Position numbers and translations under genes: made by a program. From Excoecaria cochinchinensis (Eukaryota > Streptophyta > Magnoliopsida > Malpighiales > Euphorbiaceae), in the NCBI GenBank assembly GCA_947683425.1, contig CANTUQ010000327.1, positions 1 to 64,000 of the forward strand: 64,000 nucleotides of DNA, written 5' to 3'. The notes beneath the pieces were generated by a model. The model made no database searches and had not been told where the DNA came from. It saw nothing but the letters and a program-made list of their open reading frames with translations. The first letter of the stretch is position 1. Every line of letters begins with the position of its first letter. Shown here piece after piece: positions 32,681-43,400 of this stretch.

Positions 32681-33045
32681 GACACAAGTACCGACGGGAA
32701 ATCGTTTTCTTTTCCTTCTTCTTCACACCGACGCCTTTTCCTTTGTTTCCAACTGTTCTTTTTCATTTTTGTCTTTTCAAATTGCATTTTTTCGCACCAG
32801 TTTTCAGTTTTTTGACTTCTTCAGTGGGTCTCGACTTCCAGGTTAGTAAAAATACCTCCATTTTTCTTTGTTTCATTATTATTATGAGCAAGGGGATTTC
32901 TTTTTCTTTTGAATTAATTGAATTAGTGGCCTGGTTGATCCTGGTTGACACTGTAAATAAATTAATAGAATGAAGTTTGTTTTAATAAATAAAGAGTACA
33001 CGAATGTAGGCTGTTCGGGGAATAATTAGTGTTCAGAGTATAAAT
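32681..33045 (+). other. Element C sense-gene 5' UTR with deletion
   Basis: Contains the splice donor CTTCCAG|GTTAGT (near 32842) also found in B. Near 33040 the sequence jumps from intron (GAGTATAAATATGG) into the middle of the ORF, so the acceptor, the start codon and about 160 N-terminal codons are deleted. Confidence 0.6.
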
Positions 33046-34568
33046 ATGGCCTTAATGCGATATCTTCATCGGGTTTTGTCCAGCTCATATTTGGGACGAG
33101 CTGGTAACCTAGGTTCCCTTAATACCGCAGAGATCTGGAGTTTATGGGCCATGATGGCAGGCCAGAGGCTCAATATTAGCCACGAGATTTTGGTCAACCT
33201 GGTGAGGGTATCCAGGGGGCCAGCCCCTGTAGTGTATCTCGGGGGGGTCATTACCAGATTGCTCTTGAGTTTGGGTGTTCATCCAGATATTTTGGGGTGC
33301 CCTTTGGATGAGAGTATTATGTGGACGCTCCAGCGGCTATGACGATGGCCATGATACTGCCGATACCGGGCTACCCCGAGGCATACAGACTTCGCACTGT
33401 GCACGAGACTAGACGTGCATTTAGCTTGCCCTCGTTAGAGCCAGTAGAGGAGCAGGCTCAGGACCAGCCTCCCGAGCACCCTCAGCATCAGGAGGACCAG
33501 CCTCCCCGACAGCCAGAGCATCCAGATGATCAGCCTCCGTAGCCGCAACACGAGGAGCAGCCGGGTACACCTTTTGATGTGGGGATCGAGTTTACTATGG
33601 ATGAGTTGCTAGCTACTCCTCCAGGACAGAGAGCGCAGAGTCCTATACCTCCATCATCAAGAGTACAGCGGATAGCTCCCCGAGCGCCTGAGAGGTTTAG
33701 CCCATATGCTAGAGTTGGGGATCCGGGGGCATCTACTTCTACAGCTCCACCACCTGAGCCGACGCCAGATTCGGCTCCCCCTCCATCCTCGTCATCAGCT
33801 TTCCCAGCGCAGCCAGATTTTACTACCCTATTGACTTCTCTGTTCGCATCTTTGGAGCATAGATAGGAGGAGAGAGACAGGGCCCTTCTCGGCCAGCTCG
33901 AAGAGCGAGATAGGGTCATATTAGATCGGCTGGATCAGCAGCAGGGGATCATCCGGGACCAGGGGAGGCTTATTGATCATCTGAGGCAGGAGCAGGAGAG
34001 ACTCGTAGGTCAGCTGAGGCAGGAGATGAGGGCCTCCCAGAGTGAGGCAACCAAGAGGATAGACGCATCCGTACAGATGGTGGATGAGTCAGTGGAGGCT
34101 CTCAGATTTAGGATTCAGGTCCTAGAGGGTGCCATACCTCCCATCGCCCAGTCCCTACGGGAGTTTAGAGAGCAGACTGAGGATAGGCTGAGGAGTATGA
34201 GGACCACCTCCACAAATCAGACCCTCCGCCTGGGCGATGCTTTCAAAGAGTTAGGGGGGGTTGTTACCAGTACACTCCAGTTCATGACGGTCTGTGCACA
34301 GCCGTTTCTCGATGGATATGCCCAGGTCCAGTTCCCGCAGCAGGACTCATCAGGAGCACAGCCGTTATCGATACCAGTGGCTGTACCTCCCAGATACCAG
34401 CAGGTGGCTAGGGATTGGACTACTCAGCAGGTCGGACCGTCAGCCCCTCCCAGTCAGCCATCTGCCTCAGATGCAGGGCCCTCCGCTGCTCCAGCACGAG
34501 ACCAGCCGGTTCATATATCGGACGATGATGATGACCCAGAGGAGCTCTCAGATTATGCGCCATTATAG
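33046..34568 (+). pseudogene. Element C sense extra ORF, truncated and broken
   Basis: Begins inside the conserved domain (RYLHRVLSSSYLGRAGNLGS, MMAGQRLNISHEILVNLVRV). A one-base loss near 33320 shifts the frame. TAG at 33540-33542 and TAG at 33864-33866 both sit at CAG-type codons. The P/Q-rich linker, the coiled coil (33860-34260) and the C-terminus EELSDYAPL (stop 34566-34568) are recognisable. The N-terminal third is lost. Confidence 0.8.
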
Positions 34569-35009
34569 ATTGTTCAGGGAGTTCTTCTAGTTTTGTGTTT
34601 ATACTTTTTGTAATCACATCTGTATATTGTACAAAATTTAACCTTTTAGTGAAAAAAAAAATATTTTGGATCAACTTCTTAAATTTTCATGTTATTTCTT
34701 CATGATTTAAATTTAAGACAAAGGGAAAAAGGAAAAGAGGAATTGATCACATGGAAATAAGATAATGAATAATAAAGAGAGATATAAGATGTTCATAACT
34801 CTACCAATCAAGGTACTTGGCGTAAGAATTAACAAAAGTCTCTTACAATACAGGAACATTGTCTTACACCGATTCAAAATCGACCCGCAATCAAAAGGAA
34901 GAATAAACAAATCAAACATCATCTCCTTCGGGATCACAGGAAATCAAAAGATCAGAATTGCACATTGGGGGCACGATGAGGCCGCCAAATTCAAACACCC
35001 AGTTCAAAG

Positions 35010-35390
35010 GAACGCCCAGCTCAGGAGAGCAATTATCGCACTTTGTACAGTCCGAAGAAGACTCGGTGCAACTCAGGAGAGCAATTATTGCACTTTGTAC
35101 AGTCCGAAAAAGACTCAGTGAAGCTCAGGAGAGCAATTATCGCACTTTGTACAGTCCGAAGAAGACTCGGTGCAGCTCAGGAGAGCAATTATAGCACTTT
35201 ATACAGTCCGAAGAAGACTCGGTGCAGCTCAAGAGAGCAATTATCGCACTTTGTACAATCCGAAGAAGACTCGGTGCAGCTCAGGAGAGCAAATATCGCA
35301 CTTTGTATAGCCCGAAGAAGACTCGGTACAGCCCAGAAGAGTAAACCTCGCGTTTTGTAAGTCCAGAGCCGACTCGACGCATTGCCGCTT
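35010..35390 (+). repeat. 52-bp tandem repeats in element C 3' untranslated region
   Basis: About six to seven units of ~52 bp (GCAATTATCGCACTTTGTAC, AGTCCGAAGAAGACTCGGTG, CAGCTCAGGAGA). This is the same family as the array in element B (16216-16720), in the matching position before the PPT. Unit number differs between B and C. Confidence 0.9.
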
Positions 35391-35478
35391 CCCGGGCGAA
35401 AAGGTAAGGACTGCCTCAGGTATGCGTCTCTTTCCTGTCTTCTTTGAATTTTTGCTCATCTAGGCACTAGTGCGTTAG

Positions 35479-35500
35479 TTTCCCCAAAATTGGGGGCAAC
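35479..35500 (+). other. Element C polypurine tract
   Basis: TTTCCCCAAAATTGGGGGCAAC directly before the 3' LTR start TGTAGACACC. Purine-rich AATTGGGGG is the likely plus-strand primer. Confidence 0.75.
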
Positions 35501-36967
35501 TGTAGACACCGGGTCTTGAGGCAGTCCAGATCAGAGTTACCCGATGAAGAGATCAATGTCAATTTTCGAGTAAGGGGATGAAATTCAGAGGTTTTCATCT
35601 TTCGGTCTCCCAAGGATTAAAATCTTCTTCTATAGCATAGAGTTTTGAAAGAGTTAGATAGATTTTAAAAAAATTGGGTAAAATGGGAGTTTTGCTCCAC
35701 AGACGGGCATACCATCTGTGTAGGGACGCCCATCCCTACTTGGAGTGATACCCGTCCCTAGGCGTGTTGGGGACGGACACACGGCAATCTAGAGACGCCC
35801 GTCCCTAGCATCGCACCCCATCCCTAGTCAGTTTCCCGCATATGCCCTTAGTAGGGACGGCCGTCGGTAGGTGCAGGGAAGCCCGTCGGTACGGTAACTG
35901 ACCGGATCACGCCAGATTGGATAAAATTTAATCTCTTTTCTTTTTAAAAATAGGGATAGAATTTATCTAAAACTTGAATTTTAAAGTCCTTTTAAAATTC
36001 AAACTTTAGATAGAGATTTATCTTAACTATCTCAAAAAAATCCTATAAATAGAGGATAAAATTTCAGTTTTTGGGGTTAGAAAATTTGGAGAAATTTTGG
36101 AAAAAGAGAGAGAAATTCTAGAGAGAATTTTATTTAAAAGAGGCTATCAAATATTTTTTGGAAAAAATTGCTTTTTAGAAAAAGGTTTTTCTGTGAGCAA
36201 ATTACACAAAAAGTTTATAAATCTCTATTCATCTGTAGAGTTTTATTTTGATAAAAACTTCTTCTAATTAGTTGATTTCCTCAATTCTTTTTCTTACGAA
36301 TTAAGTCAAGTTGAGGTGACGAAATTCAGTTGTTTCCATCAATATAAGTAATTCGAACACACGATCGCTATCAAATTATCAAGAAAAGAACAATATAAAT
36401 TTTCTTTCTTTGATCTGATTCTTCTTTTGATCCTTGCGAGGCACACGGGGACAAAATCATTCGACATCCACCCTAAAAGGTAAAATCCGAGGGTAAACAT
36501 TCTGGATTAACATTTGTATAATTTAAGTTGATTTACATTGATTTCTATATACACTTTATATTCTTTTTTACAAAAGATTTAAGAGGTTCTTTGATTTGTT
36601 TTCCCCTCACTAGGGACGGCCACTGGCACGATCCAGGTAGCCGTCCCTAGGCAAAATTCTCATTTTTTTATCTCATAAAATCCTATCTCTTAACTTATTG
36701 CTGTTAGCATTTTCTCATTTTTATTTTTATTCATGTTTTTTGCTAACGTGTTTATCCTGGTGAGTTCTTTTCTGACCATTGAAAGTTGGAGTTGGGAGAG
36801 ATGTTGGTTGCGCCATCCTGCGGATCTCGATTCGGGTTCATTTGTCTACCCTTACCTTGTATTTATGTTGTTATGGAAATGGTTTTAACGTTGTTAAGGT
36901 AAAAAGGACCAAAGGTTTTTTAAACAATTGAACCTGGAGATTTTCCCGAAAATGGTGGACCAATGTC
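35501..36967 (+). repeat. Element C 3' LTR, part 1
   Basis: Starts TGTAGACACCGGGTCTTGAG as the 5' LTR does. TATA TATAAATA is at 36044-36051. It is cut at 36967 by element D; the remainder lies at 52832-53491. It is closely similar to the 5' LTR with scattered substitutions. Confidence 0.93.
36963..36967. repeat. Target site duplication of element D (left copy)
   Basis: ATGTC immediately before TGTAAGCACC, repeated exactly at 52827-52831 after the 3' LTR. Flanks join into the intact LTR sequence found at 22690-22710. Confidence 0.95.
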
Positions 36968-39047
36968 TGTAAGCACCGTGTCCTGGAGCGGTCCGGATCG
37001 GAGGTTACCCTATGATGAAATCAATGTTCAAGGCCTGTGCAGGAGGCTGAAGTTGGAGGTTTTAGTCCCACGTTCCATGAGAAATGAGGTTTTTCTACAC
37101 TTCAGGGGCAGAGGGGGAGAAAACGGGAGTTTTCCGAGTAAAAAAGGTTTTTTGTCCTCCACAGACGGCCAGCCCGTCTGTGGAGATAGCCCGTCGCTCC
37201 GAGTCACCGACGGCTCAGGGTTTTTTCCGACGCCCGTCGAAAAGTCACCGCCCCTGTCAGGAGCCGCCTGGTTTCCAGGAGCACGCAACCGTTCCGACGC
37301 CCGTCGGTGGATGTGGCAGGGCCGTCGGAAGTGTCCTTGTGTCAGTAGGATTCTTCCGACGCCCGCCCCTACGCACCGACGCCCGTCGGTCGTGTCTGGC
37401 TATATAAGGTCCGGATTTTCACTTCAAAAAGGTGGAAAATTTTTCAGAAGAGGAAACTCTGCCAAAATTCGAGCATATTTTCTCTCTCTTCCAAAAACAC
37501 ACATTTTCCAAAAAAAAAAAACTTTACTTAATCAAGGATCAAATCGATCAAAGGAACTAAAAGCTAATTAGTTTTCTTTAGATTTGAACTCCTAAATCGA
37601 CTTTCTGAAGGATCGGAGGTGAAATAGCTCATTTTCTCTCTCTAATCTTTCATTCTCTTACTTTCTCGTGGAACGCGCGGGGATCTAACCGACATCAAAA
37701 ATTCTACCCAAGGCAACTATCTGAGGGTAAATATTCCGGATTCTCTCTCCATTTTTATCTCATATTTAATTATTTATCATTTATTTATTCATCCCGTGAA
37801 AATTTTGAATACGTATTATTACTTTTCTTCATTTTGACTCCCTCATCTCCTTCTTGGATAAAACTTGTTTTTTATCTCGAAAGTCCCTTTCCTCCTCCCT
37901 GTTTTCCGGAGACAGAGGTGACCGACGGGTCATCTTTATGACCGACGCCCGTCGGTCACCCACCTACAGACGCCCATTCTTGAGTGACGAACGGGCATAA
38001 CGACTAACCAAACCGACGCCCGTCGGTCAACCAGGAAAGGCCGTCGGTGGGTTCTGCCTCCGTTTTTTTTATCATTTTCCATCTCTATTCAGTCCCTTCG
38101 ATTTCTTATGTGTTAATTTTATGAATGTTAACATCTCTTAACTTTTTGTGAGTGTATATTGGTTCTCTTGGATAATTTCGAGCTTGAGCGGTTGCCTACC
38201 ATGCATGGTGGATTTCGTCTGGTTTAGTTTTCTTAAACCTCTTGATTTATTTCTCTCGCTCTTTCATTCATTGATTATTTTATGTATATGAATAAGCTCT
38301 TTTATCCCGTTAAATGTAAGAATAGATCAACGATTTATACTTAAACAAAATTGAGTTTTGTATAAAATGTAAAAAGGGTCCAACGCCCTATTTTCATCCA
38401 ATAAAAATAATCACATATTAAATATCCCATTTTCAATGATGATGCATGAGAGGACCGAAGTCCTCAAAATAAATAATGCCCCGATTTGTGTATGAACCGC
38501 ACATTTACATAAGGGAGTTGTATTCCGCTCCTTGTGTTATTGTAATTTATCGCTTTTGATATCTATTCTGCTCATTTACTGCTTTCCGAATGTGAATAAA
38601 TGCGCCTTTTAAATCAACTGCATAGTGTGGAGAGAGAGCGAACAAATGACATTAAAATTTGATCATAAATTAATCGAGGTAGAAATAGATGAGAAATCCC
38701 GGACCCAGCTCTGGTCTTTGGGGCTCGAGAGGTTAGAGGTTATCCTCCAAAATACTTCTTGGGTCACGAGGCTTTAGCGCTAATCCTAGGCTCTTTTGGG
38801 CGAGAAGTTTACCTTCCAAGACCCCTCTAGCTGGCCCAAAATGGATACCAAGCGCAGTCTTAGGCTCTCCGAGGCGAGAGTAACTTTCCCAATGTTCTAT
38901 TGGGTGGCGACTCCATGATACCTCTTTGTTGCCCAACATAGACGCACTTGCGATTTATTGCAAGATGCCAACGGACCCGCAAATGCCCCGGCCGCCCACG
39001 TGCGGGCGGTCCGAAAGGGCGGCCGCGGGGACCCGGCGCGCGTCACA
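36968..39047 (+). repeat. Element D 5' LTR
   Basis: 2080 bp, TGTAAGCACC...CGCGTCACA. TATA TATATAAG is at 37401-37408. Upstream is a perfect 12-bp-arm palindrome CTCCACAGACGG/CCGTCTGTGGAG (37157-37185) and several CCGACGCCCGTCGG copies; more copies lie downstream (37940-38050). U5 holds three diverged repeats of a ~90-bp module and a primer-site-like TGGCGACTCCA at 38905-38915. Long open frames here are not genes. Confidence 0.95.
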
Positions 39048-39048
39048 G

Positions 39049-39066
39049 TGGCGACTCCACTGGGGA
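39049..39066 (+). other. Element D primer binding site
   Basis: TGGCGACTCCACTGGGGA one base after the LTR. Its first ten bases complement the tRNA-Arg 3' end (GGAGTCGCCA). This primer is typical of Tat/Ogre elements. Confidence 0.85.
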
Positions 39067-39963
39067 CGTTATTGGTTCGAGATTTCGATTTGAAAATACC
39101 TCTTTTAACATTTATGATTAAAATTTAATTCATAAATTCGCTTTCTCTCAAATTTGCATTTACATATCATTAGAGCCTTAGAATAAGCTAGTTTGGTCCC
39201 TCTTCTAGCCCCGGTGCGTTCCTGAAGCACCTCCTCATTTTCACTCAATTTGGGGAAGTGTTAAGGATAATCACCAGCCCAAGCCAGGTACCTCAATGGT
39301 ATATCAAAATGATGACCCGATCGGTCGCTATGCTCGTGATGAGCTAGACCCGTCGGCAGGGATCATGCTTGGGTAGCCTCAAAGAAACATCTCCCTCGTC
39401 CAAAGCTCATGTAATGACTGTAGTCACTCTCCACAGGTGAAATGAACCATAATCTCATGCTTGCTGTATGGATCTTCACATATTGGGTGAATCCAAATAT
39501 CTCGCTTGGTAACCTAGCCAAAGGCTATCATGCCCCGGTAGGGCCATGTCGAAATTTATGGACCGTTCGAATACGTGACGATCATTATCCATCTGCTTGT
39601 ACATTAGCATAGGAGTGTTATGCTGCCGGTTTTTTGCCGCGCACCATACGCGTCCATTGGGTTCCTCGTTAACCCTTGGGCTAATCCCACCTAGGAAAGA
39701 GACTGCACGACCACGTGTGTGGGAGAAATAAGGGTGGAAGGACTTACTTGCTTGCTTGTGCTCTGTAAATGTTGCATATCACGATCATGCATTATACATA
39801 CATTTCATGCATCATTCTAACTTTTGTCCCTGCAGCCATCATAGATCTGCCCAGGTGGACTAGATCACCGACCGGGCGACTGATCCGAGTTCTTACTCCC
39901 GAGCTGTGAGATAGAGAAGGTCTGCCGGAGATCTTATCAGAAGTAAGTGGCACAGTATCTCAT
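39067..39963 (+). other. Element D leader with putative splice acceptor
   Basis: Noncoding leader of ~900 bp. Extended stretches match element C (for instance CCCGGTGCGTTCCTGAAGCA and GTTAAGGATAATCACCAGCC). TTTTGTCCCTGCAG at 39822-39835 precedes CCATCATAGATC, as in C. The similarity extends between families whose LTRs have diverged more. Confidence 0.6.
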
Positions 39964-40431
39964 ATGGCAAACTCACCCAGGGGGGAAGACGCCACCAGGG
40001 CCATGATTGCCGAAGAAGTGGGCCGTCGATTTGAAGAATTCGAGGGAAGGATGATGAATATGTTGGCCGCCTTGACGCAGCAGAACGCTCAGCCGAATGT
40101 TCCCCAGAATCCTCCTCCTCCTCCTCCAGTGAGACTGAATGAGCCTGAAGAAGAAAGGGTTGAAAGGCGAGAGGAGCCCGTTAGGCCGCCACCGGTAGAG
40201 TTGAGATCAGTGGCTTCGGGAGAGCTGAGAAGAAGGCCAGTGCTGAGAATTGATGACGATAGAGATATCGAGGATGATAGGTTGAGCGTGGCATCCGAAA
40301 AGGGGAAGGCACCTCAGGCTGATGATTTTATTTTAAAAAGGATGGAAGAGAGGTTCGAGGCCATGGCTCGTATGATAGGTAGAGCTCACGGGATGAATCC
40401 TGAGGATAGGGAGGATCCGAGGAGAGGTTGA
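39964..40431 (+). pseudogene. Element D gag, N-terminus only (internal deletion)
   Basis: 155 codons from MANSPRGEDATRAMIAEEVG to ERFEAMARMIGRAHGMNPED, then EDPRRG and TGA at 40429-40431. Relative to element C the region from about 24735 to 26135 is missing, i.e. roughly 1.4 kb encoding capsid, nucleocapsid and zinc knuckle. A GGA microhomology sits at the joint. The deletion leaves pol in another frame (-1 relative to gag). The remaining protein contains a predicted helical/coiled segment and an E/R-rich linker only. Confidence 0.9.
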
Positions 40432-43400
40432 TCTTTTCCGATGCTAACTTACCGGCAGAAGGCCGTAATCATAACCGACCCTTATACATTAAGGCACAGA
40501 TTAGCGGCAAGCACACTGCTTGCGTTATGGTGGACGATGGGTCTTCTATCAATGTATGCCCTTTGATAGCTTTACAAGCTTTTGGCTTAAGCAAGGACAT
40601 GCTCAGCGAATCCGACCTGACTATCACGGCCTACGATAACTCAAGGAGGCAAGCCTCGGGAACCTTCAAGACCTTGGTCAAGACAGGACCTATCGAAGTG
40701 GAAGTCGAATTTGTGGTTCTGCCCATTCCTGCTAATTTCTCGGCTTTGCTAGGGAGACCCTGGTTTCATAAATTAGGAGGAGTGCCATCCACACTGCATC
40801 AGATGATAAAATTCCCGCACGAAGGGGAGGTGGTGACTATCAAGGCAGCCAGGGAAAACCAGGTCTCAGCGCTAGAAATTGCCAATCAGCCGTTCAGTGG
40901 TTTTCATGTATCTATGATAAAGGAAGAGCACGAATCAGGAGGTAGCCCGGCTGTGGTTAATATGTTGAAGAAGATGCACTATCTTCCTGGGGCTGGTTTG
41001 GGAAGAAGCTCCCAAGGGCTGCAGACCGCGATTACCACTCGAGGGCAGAAGAACCGTAAAGGTCTGGGGTACAGAGGTGGTTTTGGCAAGAAGAGGGTAA
41101 CAGACAGGATTCCCCACATTTCAGAAAGCTTTGTCCCCGCATCCTCAGTATGTGCTTATACTGGTGAAGATGAACCGCAGTGGGTAGATGGGAGGATTGT
41201 CCCTGGCTTTGAGATTTTTAATGATGTATATGATTGGCACATCGGATTTGTCAAGACCGCTGAAGGCTTTTGGGATGAAGAAATCATGACCCAGGGGATC
41301 ACTTGGGACAAGTGCGAGCTTGAGGAGATCGTTACTGAGAAAATGGTAGCTGCCAGGCTGAAAGGAAAAGGGAAGATAGCAGATTTAGAGCTGGAAGTGG
41401 AGGAGTTGAAGATCTCTTCCGACGTGCCTGAAGGGCCTCTGCTAGATCAGAAAGTCAATAGGCAAGCTGCAATAGCGTCAACCTCGGGAGCGGCAGAGGA
41501 AGTCTCTAGCCTAGATTGTCTTTTTATTCCAGAACTCTTTTATGATGTAGATGATAACAATAATATTATCAATAAGATGAACAATTTCACTTATTTGTGC
41601 GATGTTTCTGATGATTTCAACATGCATGAACATGATCATATTCCATCAATTTTTGACATTGACTCTACTGGCACAACGCCTTTCAATCTTGGAACTTCGG
41701 AAAATCCGAGAGAAATTCTAATAGCATCAAACATAACTCCTGAGGAGAGAAAAAATTTTGAGAGAATAATAACAAAACATGAAAAAGTCTTTGCCTGGAC
41801 CTACGAGGATATGCCGGGGATTGACCGAGCCGTGGCGGAGCATGCCATCCCCACTTACCCAGATTGCAGGCCTGTGAAGCAGAAGTTGAGAAGGCTAAGG
41901 CCAGAATGGGCTGATAAGGTTAAGGAGGAAATCCGACAGCAGATCGAAGCTAAGTTTCTGGTGGAAGTCCAGTACCCTACTTGGCTGGCAAATGTGGTTC
42001 CTGTGGCTAAGAAGAACGGAAAGGTCAGGGTGTGCGTGGATTATCGAGATCTTAACAAAGCCTGTCCTAAGGATGATTTTCCACTGCCCCATATTGATGT
42101 ATTGATAGACAGTGCCGCCAACTGCGCGATGTACAGCTTTGGGGATGGATATGTGGGCTACAATCAGATCCTGAACAAGATAGCTGACCGGGTCAAGACT
42201 GCCTTCATCACAGAGTGGGGTACTTATGCCTATCGGGTTATGCCTTTCGGCTTAAAGAATGCGGGGGCCACGTACCAGAGGATGGCGACCAAGATCCTAA
42301 GCGACCTGATTCACAAAGAAGTAGAGGTGTATGTTGATGATATGATGGTCAAATCAGCCACCCGAGAGGGGCACTTTGAAGCTCTAGAGAAGTTCTTCAC
42401 CCGGATCGACAGGTATAATCTGCGACTTAACCCCAAGAAGTGCATTTTTGGGGTGACTTCAGGAAAGCTGTTGGGACATGTCGTCAGTCAGAGGGGGATA
42501 GAAATTGACCCCGATAAGGTGAAAGCTATCAGAGAGATGCCTGTGCCACAAAAGGAAAAAGATGTAAGGAGTTTTCTGGGCAAGTTGCAGTATGTTAGCC
42601 GGTTTATTGCCAAGCTCACTTCGATATGTGAACCTGTTTTTAAGCTGCTTAGGAAGAATCAGCCCGTAGTCTGGAATGAAGACTGCCAGAGAGCCTTTGA
42701 TAATATCAGGGAGTACCTGTTAAATCCGCCAGTACTAAGACCTCCGCAACCTGTCAAACCGCTTATTCTGTACCTGGCAGTAGAAGACGGTTCAGTGGGC
42801 GCCATGATGGCTCAAGAGGATGAGTTTGGGGTGGAGTTTGCAGTTTATTACCTCAGCAAGAAGTTTCTGGCTTACGAAATAAAATATGCTGAAGTAGAGA
42901 AGATCTGCCTTGCAGTGATTTGGGCATCGAAGAAGCTAAGGCATTACTTTCACTCGTACAAGGTTCAGGCTGTAGCCAAGCAGAATCCTTTAAGATATTT
43001 GCAGGAGGCACCATCTTTGCTTGGAAAGATGGGGAGGTGGTTGCTCTTGCTACAAGAGTTTGATGTGCAATACATCACCCGCAAGACTATTAAGGGGCGA
43101 GCTGTAGCCGAATTTCTTGCTGAGCATCCTATCCAAGGGGACACCCTCGAATTTACCTTTCCTGACGAGAGCATAGGCACGATTTCTGTTCAAGGATGGC
43201 AATTGCATTTTGACGGGGCGGTAAACAACAAAGGAGCCGGAGTCGGAGTCATCCTAACAACCCCAGATAATGAGAAACTTCCTCTCGCTAAGAAACTGAG
43301 ATACAAAGCAACCAACAACGAAGCTGAGTATGAAGCATGCACTTTTGGGTTGGAGGCTTTGGCTGTGTTGGGGGCCAGAAATGTAGAGGTATTTGGTGAT

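Noticed and set aside
36963..37571. 202-codon frame in the D 5' LTR (and the 213-codon twin at 50702-51343)
   Set aside because: Both lie in LTR sequence across the TATA box, and the GC-rich palindromes simply lack stops. No domain.
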